Of a stretch of 64,000 bases of DNA, positions 32,987 to 42,162 are shown one piece after another. Where the stretch lies: the NCBI GenBank assembly GCA_035498175.1, contig DATKAJ010000105.1, positions 1 through 64,000 on the forward strand. Reading direction: 5' to 3'. A program made the position numbers and the translations under genes. Position 1 is the stretch's first letter; each line of letters opens with the position of its first letter. This stretch comes from JALORV01 sp035498175. GTDB taxonomy: Bacteria > Pseudomonadota > Gammaproteobacteria > Burkholderiales > Burkholderiaceae_F. Under the pieces are notes generated by a model that had not been told where the DNA came from, made no database searches, and saw nothing but the letters and a program-made list of their open reading frames with translations.

Positions 32987-34387
32987 ATGTCCAGGTTTAT
33001 CGCCCTGCTCTGCTCGCTCGTGCCGCTCGCCTGCGTCGTCGTGCCGGTGCCGCCCAACCTCGGCACCGAATCCGATGTTCCCAGCACCGGCGCGCAGGAG
33101 GCGCCGGCCGCGTTCGACGACCAGACCAACGGCTTCGTCGAGCAGGCCACCTTCGACGGCGACCAGGCCGTCTTCAACGACGTCGAGGTGATCTCGGACG
33201 GACTCGGCCCGCTCTTCAACGCGGCTTCGTGCCTGGCCTGCCACCAGAACCCCGTGTCCGGTGGCGGCAGCCAGGTCTCCGAGCTGCGCGCTGGCAAGCG
33301 TGACGCGTACGGACACTTCGAGCCGGCGCGCGTGCCGATCGCGCGCGGGACGGTCATCATCGAAGGCCGCACGCTGATCAACGATCGCGCGATCTGCCCG
33401 AACGGCGCGTTCCCTGACCAGGAGATCCAGGAGCACGTCCCCGACAGCGCCAACATCCGCACCTTCCGCCTGTCGGTGAGCGTGCTCGGCGACGGGTTCG
33501 TCGAGGCGGTTGCCGACGAATCGCTGCGAACGTACGCAGCGCGCCAGTGCAAGGAGACGCAGGGCCAGATCTGCGGCCACGCGTTCGAGGTGCCGGTGCT
33601 CGAGGCGCCGGGCATGAACCGCGTCGGCCGCTTCGGCTGGAAAGGACAGCAGGCGAGCCTGCTGTCGTTCTCCGCCGACGCATATCTGAACGAGATGGGG
33701 ATCACGAGCCGGCTGCTGCCCGACGAAGTGACGAAGCTCTGCGACACCGTCCCCGATCCTGAGGACAAGCCCGAGAGCCCGGCGGTCGCACGCCGGGCGC
33801 AGGCGCGCTCGCGGGCGGCCGTCGCGCGCGCACCGGCCCCGCCGACGCCCGCGGAGTTCGCCGACATCGACCGCTTTGCGCGCTTCATGCGCGCAACCAA
33901 GGCACCACCGCGCGACGTAGTACTCGCGCAGACCGATGCCGCGCGCAAGGGCTCGGGCCTCTTCGACTCGATCGGCTGCGCAACCTGTCACGCGCGCAAC
34001 CTGGTCACCGCCCCGGCGGGGACGAAGATCAACGGCGGCACGTTCACCGTCCCGCCCGCACTCGGCAACCGGCTCTTCCATCCGTTCAGCGACTTCCTGA
34101 TGCATGACGTCGGCACCGGCGACGGCATCGAGATAGCGACGGCCGAGCACTTCGGCAAGCGCTTTGCACACATGCAGCAGCAGATGTCGCCGACAGCCGA
34201 CCGCATCCGCACCGCGCCGCTTTGGGGCGTACGCACGCGCAGCCGGCTGATGCACGACGGCGCGTCGCTGACGCTGCGCGACGCAATCGACCGCCATGCG
34301 GGCGAAGCGAAAAGCGCGCGCAACCGCTACACGTCGCTAAGTGCGGAAGAGCAGGAGACCCTGCTGACCTTCCTGCGATCGCTCTAG
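32987..34387 (+). CDS. Di-haem oxidoreductase (DHOR/di-haem peroxidase-like), exported
   Basis: The protein has 466 residues from the ATG at 32987, preceded by a GGGGAGG ribosome binding site. The N-terminus is an export signal. Two haem c motifs occur, CLACH (82-86) and CATCH (about 329-333). Between them are an IARGTVIIEGRTLINDR stretch, FRLSVSVLGDGFVEA, and MNRVGRFGWKGQQASL, all typical of the DHOR family (PF06537). RTAPLWGVRTRSRLMHDGAS is the late haem-pocket segment. It acts in the periplasm in electron transfer or peroxide reduction. Partner genes (an imelysin-type iron protein is common in other genomes) are absent here. Confidence 0.93.
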   Translation: MSRFIALLCSLVPLACVVVPVPPNLGTESDVPSTGAQEAPAAFDDQTNGFVEQATFDGDQAVFNDVEVISDGLGPLFNAASCLACHQNPVSGGGSQVSELRAGKRDAYGHFEPARVPIARGTVIIEGRTLINDRAICPNGAFPDQEIQEHVPDSANIRTFRLSVSVLGDGFVEAVADESLRTYAARQCKETQGQICGHAFEVPVLEAPGMNRVGRFGWKGQQASLLSFSADAYLNEMGITSRLLPDEVTKLCDTVPDPEDKPESPAVARRAQARSRAAVARAPAPPTPAEFADIDRFARFMRATKAPPRDVVLAQTDAARKGSGLFDSIGCATCHARNLVTAPAGTKINGGTFTVPPALGNRLFHPFSDFLMHDVGTGDGIEIATAEHFGKRFAHMQQQMSPTADRIRTAPLWGVRTRSRLMHDGASLTLRDAIDRHAGEAKSARNRYTSLSAEEQETLLTFLRSL

Positions 34388-34564
34388 CGGCACGGTGCCA
34401 CAAAGAGCAACCGCGCCGCACGTGGCGTGGCTCGATCGCCGCTGGCGCAGCCGCGACCAAAGGTGTTCAATTCCGCCTCCAGCGAATTGCGGAGGTGCGG
34501 TTTTCGCGCCTCCGGGCACCGGGGGCACGCGGCGGCATTGTTGCCACGCGCGCGCACGCACACG

Positions 34565-35242
34565 ATGAAGCACCTGCTCGACAACATCGTCTGGCACTCG
34601 CTGTCCGGCCCGCAGGCGATGTTCTCCGCCGGCAACGACAGCGCACGCCGCTATGCGCCGGGCTTCTCGCCGATCGTCGGCTTCCCCGATCAGGCGCAAC
34701 CCGACTTCGCCGCGCTCGAGCCGTTCTGCCAGCCCGACGAACGTCTCTATTCAGACGGTTGGTCCGGCGCCGCGCCGAGCGGCTGGCAGATCGAAGTCGA
34801 AACAACGATGTTCAAGATGATCTGGGAAGCCGAGACGCCGGCATCCGACGAGGCACCCGACGCGGTCCCGCTCGGGGCCGAGCACGCGGCGCAGGCACTG
34901 GAGCTCGCGCAGCTCACGCGCCCCGGCCCGTTCGGGCTGCGCACGATCGAGCTCGGCGACTACTTCGGCTACTTCCGCGGCAACCGCCTCGTCGCGATGG
35001 CGGGCGAGCGCATGCAGGCCGGCCCGCTGCGCGAGATCAGCGGCGTGTGCACGCATCCGGACTACCAGGGCCGCGGCCTGGCGAAGAAGCTGATGCTGAA
35101 GCTCGTGCGCCGCCAGCTGCTGCGCAACGAAACTCCATTCCTGCACGTGATGAGCGCCAACACCGGCGCGCGCGGGCTGTACGAGCGGATGGGCTTCCGC
35201 AACTACAGGGAATCGGTCGTGCGCGTCATCTCGCGCCACTGA
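34565..35242 (+). CDS. GNAT-family N-acetyltransferase
   Basis: The protein has 225 residues from the ATG at 34565. The C-terminal half is a GNAT fold: LREISGVCTHPDYQGRGLAKKLMLKLVRRQLLR contains the acetyl-CoA pyrophosphate loop (QGRGLA), and ANTGARGLYERMGFRNY is motif B. The N-terminal half (MFSAGNDSARRYAPGFSPIVGF) is like the YhbS/FR47-type group. It should transfer acetyl groups to an amine or a protein; the substrate is unknown. A longer in-frame start upstream (34427) is less likely because it runs through sequence of noncoding character. Confidence 0.9.
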   Translation: MKHLLDNIVWHSLSGPQAMFSAGNDSARRYAPGFSPIVGFPDQAQPDFAALEPFCQPDERLYSDGWSGAAPSGWQIEVETTMFKMIWEAETPASDEAPDAVPLGAEHAAQALELAQLTRPGPFGLRTIELGDYFGYFRGNRLVAMAGERMQAGPLREISGVCTHPDYQGRGLAKKLMLKLVRRQLLRNETPFLHVMSANTGARGLYERMGFRNYRESVVRVISRH

Positions 35243-35387
35243 GATGATCTGCGCAATCACCGGCCGCGCAATCGCGATCGGGCGGCAACGATGGTGACGA
35301 GGATGAGCAACGCGAAGCGCTCTTTGCTGTACGACACCGCCCGTTCGATCGCGCGCAGGATCGGCGGCTGATGATGCGGAGGACACC

Positions 35388-35918
35388 ATGCGACTGAAAG
35401 GCTCATGCCATTGCCGCGCCGTGCGCTTCACACTCGAATCGGACTCGCCGGTGCCGTTCATGCACTGTCACTGCTCGGTCTGCGTCAAGACTGCCGGATC
35501 CGGCGGCTACGCGATCAACCTCGGCGGCGACGCCGCGAGCATGAAGGTGACAGGCAGCAAGAACGTCACGCGCTTCCATGCGCTGATCCGCGAACCCGGC
35601 CAGCGCACCACGCGCTCGACCGCGTGGCGCCACTTCTGCAAGAAGTGCGGCAGCCCTCTCTGGCTCTGGGACAAGCGCTGGCCCGAGCTGGTCCACCCCC
35701 ACGCCTCGGCGATCGACACGCCGCTGCCGAAGCCGCCCGAAGTGGTCGAGGCCGCGCTCGCTTATGCACCGGGCTGGGTCGACGTGCCGGGCGGCAAGGG
35801 GCATGCGCACTGTGAGACGTGGCCGAAGGAGTCGCTGCGCGAGTGGCATGTCCGCCACGGGCTGCTGGCGAGCCGGACCACCTCGGCGCGGAAGCGAAGG
35901 AGTGCGCAGCCGGCATAG
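35388..35918 (+). CDS. GFA-family zinc protein
   Basis: This 176-residue protein of the glutathione-dependent formaldehyde-activating (GFA/Mss4-like) fold has zinc-site cysteines in GSCHC (Cys7, Cys9), HCHCSVC (27, 29, 32) and HFCKKCGSPLW (84, 87). Members activate formaldehyde as S-hydroxymethylglutathione or serve other, mostly unknown roles. The C-terminal 50 residues are basic. No formaldehyde dehydrogenase gene is adjacent, so the specific role is open. Confidence 0.9.
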   Translation: MRLKGSCHCRAVRFTLESDSPVPFMHCHCSVCVKTAGSGGYAINLGGDAASMKVTGSKNVTRFHALIREPGQRTTRSTAWRHFCKKCGSPLWLWDKRWPELVHPHASAIDTPLPKPPEVVEAALAYAPGWVDVPGGKGHAHCETWPKESLREWHVRHGLLASRTTSARKRRSAQPA

Positions 35919-36277
35919 GGTTTTCGGGCATTACCGCAGGATGAAATTGAACACGCCTTGTTCAGCTTTCATGGTTCCCGCACACACACGGAGCGCGCGG
36001 TGTGGCGCTGCGCGCGCGCCCGGAGGGCACCCCTGCACTCGTAGCCGCGCAGCAAGCATGCAAAGCCCGGTTTTGGCCGGGCTTTCGTTTCCTGCGGCAG
36101 GCAGCGGCGCGGTGGCACACGAACCGGGGTCGCGCGAGGGCTGACCTCGCGCCGAGGTCGCGGCACCGCGGCCGGTCCAGATCTGTGCCGGATCAATGCG
36201 CACTCCGGGGCAAGGTCTAGGGTGGGGAACAAATGGCTCGCCTGTTTGCGCCGAGCCCCGCCTGCGAGGAGGTCGCG
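35919..36277. other. Intergenic region with a terminator
   Basis: This 359-base gap separates the GFA gene and the first WS/DGAT gene, both on the plus strand. Apart from the terminator-like hairpin at 36062-36085 I see no feature; the stretch at 35990-36060 is very GC-rich. The WS/DGAT promoter should lie between 36090 and 36265. Confidence 0.5.
36062..36085. terminator. Rho-independent terminator, probably bidirectional
   Basis: AAAGCCCGG, a six-base loop TTTTGG, then CCGGGCTTT and CGTTT. The stem is a perfect nine pairs with an A tract on one side and a T tract on the other, so it can stop transcription in both directions. It lies about 145 bases after the GFA gene. Confidence 0.75.
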
Positions 36278-37804
36278 ATGAAACTCAAGCCCATGTCCCC
36301 CGGGGATGCCGCGTGGTTCCACATGGACGGGCCCGCCAACACGGCAGTGATCACCAGCATCATGCTCACCCGCACGCCGGTCGACTTCGAGGCGGTCAAG
36401 CGCCTCTACAAGGAGCGGCTGCCGCGCTTCGAACGCTTCACCCAGCGCGTGGTCGAGCGTGGCCTGCCGTTCGCGACGCCGCACTGGGAGGCGATGCCTG
36501 ACTTCTCGGTTGAGCAGCAGATGCATCACGTGGCGTTGCCGCCGCCGGGCGACGACGCTGCGCTGGTCGAGCTGATCAGCGACCTCGCCAGCACGCCGAT
36601 AGACCGCACGCGCCCGCTGTGGGATGTGCACCTGGTCGATGGCGTGGGTGGCGGCAGCGCACTGATCACGCGCATGCATCACTGCATTGCCGACGGCACC
36701 GCCACCAAACTGATCACCGACGCGCTGTTCGGCAATGGGATCAACACCTCGAACGTGCCGGCGCGGGAAGCACCCGCCGCCGGCCGCGCAGAGAACTCGC
36801 CGGGCGTGGTCGAACAATTACTGGCGCCGGTGCTCGACACCGCGCAGCGTTCGGTCGGGCAACTGCGCGACGCGCTCAGCGCCACCGTCGAGGCCGCCTC
36901 GCACCCGCAGGAGTCGCTGCGCAAGGCGGGCTTCGCACTCGCGGGCGCCGGCATGTTGGCCGGCGAACTACTGCGCACGGACGACCCGCCCTCGCCGCTG
37001 AAAGGCGAGTTCGGGCTGAAGAAGCGCGTGGCGTGGTCCGCGCCGGTGGCGCTCGCTGACGTGAAGGCGATCGGCGCGCCGCTGGGCGCGAAGATCAACG
37101 ATGTGCTGGTTGCCGGCATGACCGGGGCCCTGCGTACCTATCTGCGCCGGCGCGGCGAGGACGTCGACCACACGACGGTGCGCGCGATGGTCCCTGTGGA
37201 CCTGCGCCCGCCCGAGCGCGCGAACGAGCTCGGCAACTACTTCGGCATCGTGCTGCTGGATCTCGCTATTCGCAGCAGGCAACGGCTGCAGCGCGTGCGG
37301 GCCACCAAGGCCAACATGAGCGCGCTGAAACAATCGCCCGAGCCGCTGGCCGCGCTGATGCTGTTCAACGTGATGGGCCGCGTGCCCAAGGCGCTTGAAG
37401 ACCTGTCGGGGCGGATGTTCCAGCGCAAGGCGAGCGTGGTCATGACCAACGTCGCCGGGGCCACTGAGCCGCTGCACCTGGTCGGCGTGCCGATCGAGCG
37501 CGTGATGTTCTGGGTACCGCACCCTGGCACGGAGCTGGGCGTGGGCATCAGCATCCTGAGCTACTGCGGTAGCGCCACGCTGGGGGTGATCTCCGATGCA
37601 CGGCTCCTGCCGGACCCGGAAGCGATCACGCAGGAGTTCAACCGCGAATTCGCGGCAATGCTCAAGGCGGTGCGGGAGAAGCAGGAGACCACGAACAAGG
37701 CAGCGAGCCGCGGTGAGCCCGCGATCAGAAAGCGCGCCGCGCGAACGACGCCAGTCGCCCAGCGCACGAAGCCTGCGCGGCCGCGTCAGCGCGCCGCAGC
37801 CTGA
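36278..37804 (+). CDS. Wax ester synthase/diacylglycerol acyltransferase (WS/DGAT), first copy
   Basis: The protein has 508 residues from the ATG at 36278, with GAGGAGG just upstream. The active-site motif HHxxxDG is intact as HHCIADG (134-140). Other WS/DGAT landmarks are MSPGDAAWFHMDGP at the start, RPLWDVHLVDG, GAKINDVLVAGMTGALR, VPVDLRPPE, ANELGNYFG, and MTNVAGATEPLHL near the end. It should esterify acyl-CoA to long-chain alcohols or diacylglycerol at the membrane, building wax ester or triacylglycerol. The C-terminal 35 residues form a basic, repetitive tail (RKRAARTTPVAQRTKPARPR). Two paralogues lie just downstream. Confidence 0.94.
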   Translation: MKLKPMSPGDAAWFHMDGPANTAVITSIMLTRTPVDFEAVKRLYKERLPRFERFTQRVVERGLPFATPHWEAMPDFSVEQQMHHVALPPPGDDAALVELISDLASTPIDRTRPLWDVHLVDGVGGGSALITRMHHCIADGTATKLITDALFGNGINTSNVPAREAPAAGRAENSPGVVEQLLAPVLDTAQRSVGQLRDALSATVEAASHPQESLRKAGFALAGAGMLAGELLRTDDPPSPLKGEFGLKKRVAWSAPVALADVKAIGAPLGAKINDVLVAGMTGALRTYLRRRGEDVDHTTVRAMVPVDLRPPERANELGNYFGIVLLDLAIRSRQRLQRVRATKANMSALKQSPEPLAALMLFNVMGRVPKALEDLSGRMFQRKASVVMTNVAGATEPLHLVGVPIERVMFWVPHPGTELGVGISILSYCGSATLGVISDARLLPDPEAITQEFNREFAAMLKAVREKQETTNKAASRGEPAIRKRAARTTPVAQRTKPARPRQRAAA

Positions 37805-38077
37805 CGCACGTGTGCCCGTCAGTGGGGTCGTACATCGGACCGTCGATCAGCGCGCCCGTCGGAAAGGATGACACTGCCGACCTCGCAATAGGCGCCGCCA
37901 CTTCAGCGCCGTGCCGCAGGCATCGAGCGGAGCGCGTACCGAGGCGCCGCCAGGCTGAGCCGCTCGTCGAGCGGCCGAGGAACGTCTTAGTGTGATTCGA
38001 GTGATGCCTCAATTGACCGTTCGGAGGGTGAGGATGCGAGGTACGCTTGATCAGTCCGATCAGGGACCTGGAACCAG

Positions 38078-38899
38078 ATGACGAAGAGACAGACCTACGT
38101 CGGCAAGCCGCGCCTGCTGCACCAGGTGATCGAGCCGCGTGCCCTTCTCGAGGTGGCAGCGCTGCCATGGAACCTTCCCATGCTCGCGCGGACGCCGCGC
38201 GGCGACGGCCACCCGGTGCTGCTGTTGCCCGGCTTCATGGCGGACGAGGGCACGCTGATCGTGCTCAAGCTCTTTCTGCAGAACCGCGGCTACGAGGTCC
38301 AGACGTGGGGCTTCGGGCGCAACGTCGGATTCAGCAGCAGGCACGCCAGCGCGCTCGAGCAGAAGATCCGCTACATGCACTACAAGAGCGGCCGCAAGGT
38401 GAGCCTCGTGGGCTGGAGCCTGGGCGGCATGTTCGGCCTGTACGCCGCGCATCAGGCCGCGGAGTGCGTCCGTTCCGTGATCACGCTCGGCAGTCCGGTG
38501 AGCCATGACCGCGGCGGCAGCCAGTCGCCGTCGCTCGTCAAGGCACTTTATCGGCTCATTTCTCATCCGATGGGAACATCGGCACACCTGGCGCAGGCGC
38601 GCGCCAAATATCTCCATCAGCCGAAGACGCTGCCGGTGCCGATCTCGTGCATCTACTCCCTGACAGACGGCGTCGTGCCGCCACAGGAGGCGACCATCGA
38701 CGGCAACCCAGCGCTGCACGAAAACATCCGTGTGCCGGGCAGCCACCTCGGTCTGGGGTTCAACCCGCTCGTGCTCTGGGTCGTCGCTGACCGACTCGCG
38801 CAGCCCGAGGACCAGTGGCGGCCGTTCGCGCCACCGGCCGGGCTGCTCGGGCGGATCTACCGCCTGACGACTTCTTCGCTCCGCGCCGCACCCGGCTAG
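38078..38899 (+). CDS. Alpha/beta hydrolase
   Basis: This 273-residue protein has an HPVLLLPGFMADEG oxyanion region and nucleophile elbow GWSLGG with Ser114; the final histidine is likely in VPGSHLGLGFNP. This pattern occurs in hydrolases that sit beside WS/DGAT genes and are thought to act on neutral lipids or esters. The gene lies between WS/DGAT copies one and two, and its 3' end overlaps the opposite-strand WS/DGAT gene by 140 bases. Its specific substrate is unknown. Confidence 0.9.
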   Translation: MTKRQTYVGKPRLLHQVIEPRALLEVAALPWNLPMLARTPRGDGHPVLLLPGFMADEGTLIVLKLFLQNRGYEVQTWGFGRNVGFSSRHASALEQKIRYMHYKSGRKVSLVGWSLGGMFGLYAAHQAAECVRSVITLGSPVSHDRGGSQSPSLVKALYRLISHPMGTSAHLAQARAKYLHQPKTLPVPISCIYSLTDGVVPPQEATIDGNPALHENIRVPGSHLGLGFNPLVLWVVADRLAQPEDQWRPFAPPAGLLGRIYRLTTSSLRAAPG

Positions 38900-40346
38900 C
38901 AGCTGGCCTGGCGGCCGCCTTCGACCGCGCACGCTTGCGGGCAAGGGCCAGGTACTCCTGGAAGCAGTCGCGCACGCACTGCGCGAAGGCCTCCGGATCC
39001 GGCATCTGCTCGCGGCACGACGTGGGCGATACGATGATCTTCCCGTCGTAGCTCGTCACCGCGAAGACCAGGCCGAGTCCGTCGTTGATCGGCATGATCG
39101 CGGAGAAGTACGTCATGCGGGCGCCGTTGAGGTAGAGCGGAACAGACGGGCCCGGCACGTTGGTAAACGCGCAGTTCGCGATTGGCGCGCGCCGACCCGC
39201 CCCGAGCAGCGCGCTGCCGAGCAATTTGCCCGTGATCGCCAGCGTGGCCGCCGGTGCCTGCGTTCCGATGTCGGTGAGCTCGCGCGCGCCGATCGCTCGC
39301 GCGATGAGCGCTGAAGACGCGGTCTGCCCCTTGATGAACGCCAGTCGCTTCACCGGGTCGACGATGTTCATGCCCAGCATCACGTGCTCCCACTGCACTC
39401 CGGGTCGGCTGCCGGGCGCGGCCTCCGGGTCGGGCACGTAGAAGGGAATCAGCGTCGACAGATCCTTCGCCGGCAGCTCGTCGTTGGCTTCGAGGTACCG
39501 GCGCAGCCCGCCTGCGCATACGGCGAGAACGGCATCGTTGATCTTGGCGCCGGGGACGAGCCGGCGAATCTCGCGGAACTCGCTGAGCAGGAAGCGCCGG
39601 GTCTCGAACACCCGGTAGGGCGACACGATGGCATTGAAGCGCGTCACCGGCAGCGCTTCGTGCCTTTGCAGCAACTCGGCGGCGAACGAACGGGCGGCCG
39701 GAGCCAGGCTCCCGAGCACATTCGCGAACGGGCGCACCAGCCGTTGCGGCGAGGTCACCGTGTGCATGACGCCACGGCAGACGAGCTCGAGCGCACCCGG
39801 CGATGACTCCGGGAACCACGGCTCGGGCGGCTCCGACTTCGGCGGCTGCGCCGTCGTGTCGTGCAGCAGCGTGATGATCGCGGTGCCGCGCCTGACATCG
39901 ATCGCCGCGTGGTGCAGTTTGGTCAGCAACGCGAAGCTGTCCTTCGGCAGGTCGAGCAGGCTGTCGAGGCCTTCGATCAGGTAGATCTCCCACAGAGGCC
40001 GCTTGAGGTCGAGCGGCCGCGCGTGGATGCGCGAGGTCTGGATGCAGAACTGGCGCCAGTCACCCGGCTTCGGCAGCGCGACGTGGCGCACGTGATATTC
40101 GAGGTCGAAGTTCTCGTCCTCGATCCAGTAAGGCTCGTCGAGCCCGAACGGCACGTTGCGAAGTTTCTGCCGGAAGACCGGCGAGCGGTGCAGCCGGCTC
40201 TGCACGAGCGCCAGCAGGCTCTTGAACTGGAGCCTGCCGCCGGGTGCCGTCGACGGGTCGTAGATCTGGATGAGACTGACGTTCGAATTGGCATGGGCGC
40301 TCTCGGAAGCGACGAAGAGCGCATCGTCATGGCTGAGCTGGCGCAT
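38760..40346 (-). CDS. WS/DGAT acyltransferase, second copy, variant active-site motif
   Basis: This 528-residue protein has the layout of the WS/DGAT family: LSHDDALFVASES start, DLKRPLWEIYLIEGL, GAKINDAVLAVCAGGLRRYL, and VPGPSVPLYLNGARM near the end. The motif is HHAAIDV (145-151), so the glycine after the catalytic Asp is replaced by valine. Catalytic His and Asp are kept. The C-terminus is a long basic Ala/Arg tail that runs over the 3' end of the hydrolase gene on the other strand. The last 45 residues are doubtful as functional protein. It lies 68 bases downstream of copy three on the same strand. Confidence 0.92.
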   Translation of the reverse strand: MRQLSHDDALFVASESAHANSNVSLIQIYDPSTAPGGRLQFKSLLALVQSRLHRSPVFRQKLRNVPFGLDEPYWIEDENFDLEYHVRHVALPKPGDWRQFCIQTSRIHARPLDLKRPLWEIYLIEGLDSLLDLPKDSFALLTKLHHAAIDVRRGTAIITLLHDTTAQPPKSEPPEPWFPESSPGALELVCRGVMHTVTSPQRLVRPFANVLGSLAPAARSFAAELLQRHEALPVTRFNAIVSPYRVFETRRFLLSEFREIRRLVPGAKINDAVLAVCAGGLRRYLEANDELPAKDLSTLIPFYVPDPEAAPGSRPGVQWEHVMLGMNIVDPVKRLAFIKGQTASSALIARAIGARELTDIGTQAPAATLAITGKLLGSALLGAGRRAPIANCAFTNVPGPSVPLYLNGARMTYFSAIMPINDGLGLVFAVTSYDGKIIVSPTSCREQMPDPEAFAQCVRDCFQEYLALARKRARSKAAARPAASRVRRGAKKSSGGRSARAARPVARTAATGPRAARVGQRRPRARAG

Positions 40347-40414
40347 GTGGGCGGGTTCCTGCTGCGGCCGGCCGGCGCCGCACTGTCGAGGTGTCGATTA
40401 TCAATGCCGGGAGG

Positions 40415-41890
40415 TTACGCAAAGCCCGGAGAAAGCCGCCCCGGACGCCCGGCGGCGGGCCGGCGGGCACTGCGAGGCTTCGCCATGTGGGATTTCCCGA
40501 TCAGTTCGTCAAAGGTCACTGCGAGCGCGTGCGACAACTCGCGCGCATCGGGCACTGCGCTGCGTGCCGTCGTGAACCCGAAATCCATCGCTCCGGCATA
40601 ACTCATCATCGTGATATTGAGCCCCACGCCATGTTCGACGATCGACATCGGCCAGTAAGTGCGCATGCGCGCGCCAGCCGCGTACAGCGGAACCTGCGGC
40701 CCCGGGATATTGGAGACGACCACGTTGGCGAGCGGCGGCATCACTCCGCTGATTCTCGAGCGCTCGAACAGCGTGGCGAGTCCCTGCAATGCCCACGGCG
40801 TCGCGATCGACGGAAAGTCCGTCGGCATGACGCCCTTGGCACGCTGCACCATCGCCTTGACCGCACCGGCCGAGTCGCGGATTGCGCGCAGGCGCCGTAC
40901 CGGATCGGCGATGTTCGAGTGCAGATTCACCACCGGCATCGTGGCCTGGGTGGTGTATTCGGTGTTGTCGGCCGCGCGTAGCGAGATCGGCATCGCCGCG
41001 GTCAGCGGCTTCTCCGGGATGCCGCCGTGATGCGCGAGGTAGCGCCGCAGCGTACCGCTGCACAGCGCGAGCATGATGTCGTTGAGCTTAGCGTCGTGAG
41101 CCGCTGCGAGCTGCTTGAGGACGTCGAGCGGCAGCGAGAGCCCGGCGAAACCGCGCTCAGCCGTGATCGGCACGTTCAGTGGCGTGCGCGGGCCGAACGC
41201 GAAGTTCTGCCCCAGTGGCCCTTTGCCAGCGTCACCCGGTCCCGACGCGCCGAACATGCCGGCCAGCGTGCGCACGACATCGGGCAGGTGGCGCACGAGC
41301 TTCACGTACTGGCCGGCATCGTGCCGGAGCGCGGCGGCGGCGAGTTCGGCCATCCCCGGGTGCTCGCCGTGGCCCGCGTCGGTGCGTTGCGGGCGCGACA
41401 CGGCACGCGGCCGCGGCGTCAGGTCATACATTGCGCGCGCCAGCAGCACGGCGGCCTGACCGTCGAGCGCGGCGTGGTGCGCCTTCATGTAATAGCCGAC
41501 CTGCCCGCTCTGCAACCCGTCGATCACGTGCACGCGCCACAGCGGCCGGCTGCGATCCATCAGTTCGGAGTGCAGGCGCGCCGCGCAGTCCTCGAACTGC
41601 GCCAGCGTGCCCGGCGGCGGCAGCGTCACGCGCTGCACGTGATAGTCGAGGTCGACGTCATCGTCATGGATCCACACCGGGCCGGCGAACTGCAACGGCA
41701 TCGGCGCGAGCTTGCGCTGGAAAAGCGGCACCAGATGCAGGCGCCTGGCGAGCTGCCGTTTGATCCTTGCCTGAAAGTCGCCGCGGTAGCCCCGCGGCAG
41801 GTCAAACAGGTGCAGCGAAGCGACGTGCATCGGTGTCGCGGGTGTTTCCAGGTACAGAAACGCGCTGTCGATACCGCTCAAGGATTTCAT
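40415..41890 (-). CDS. WS/DGAT acyltransferase, third copy
   Basis: The protein has 491 residues from the ATG at 41890, with GGGAGGAG upstream. It begins MKSLSGIDSAFLYLETPATPMHV, the classic start of actinobacterial and proteobacterial WS/DGAT proteins. The active-site motif HHAALDG (138-144) is intact. DRSRPLWRVHVIDGL, DAKLNDIMLALCSGTLRRYL, and VVSNIPGPQVPLYAAGARM also match. The tail is short and basic. It is probably transcribed together with copy two. Wax ester or triacylglycerol synthesis at the inner membrane is expected. Confidence 0.94.
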   Translation of the reverse strand: MKSLSGIDSAFLYLETPATPMHVASLHLFDLPRGYRGDFQARIKRQLARRLHLVPLFQRKLAPMPLQFAGPVWIHDDDVDLDYHVQRVTLPPPGTLAQFEDCAARLHSELMDRSRPLWRVHVIDGLQSGQVGYYMKAHHAALDGQAAVLLARAMYDLTPRPRAVSRPQRTDAGHGEHPGMAELAAAALRHDAGQYVKLVRHLPDVVRTLAGMFGASGPGDAGKGPLGQNFAFGPRTPLNVPITAERGFAGLSLPLDVLKQLAAAHDAKLNDIMLALCSGTLRRYLAHHGGIPEKPLTAAMPISLRAADNTEYTTQATMPVVNLHSNIADPVRRLRAIRDSAGAVKAMVQRAKGVMPTDFPSIATPWALQGLATLFERSRISGVMPPLANVVVSNIPGPQVPLYAAGARMRTYWPMSIVEHGVGLNITMMSYAGAMDFGFTTARSAVPDARELSHALAVTFDELIGKSHMAKPRSARRPAAGRPGRLSPGFA

Positions 41891-42162
41891 CAGCCTCGAC
41901 TCCTCCCGGGGTCCGCGGCAAGCCTGTTGCGGGCTTGCCCGCTCGGCACTCACCGGGCAGATGATCATGCTGCTCGCCCCTGACGTTGAGGCCATGAGGA
42001 CGGTCAAGCGCAGGCGACTGTTACGGACATCGGCCGTAGCCGCGGCGCGTTGTCCGTGTATGCGGCGCAAAGCCCGCCGTGCGCTGAGCCAGATCAAGGC
42101 CAGCCGCCGAAGCTGCCCGGCCTCGGCCTCCCGGGCGCGCGACCGCGCGCCACAATCGCCGC

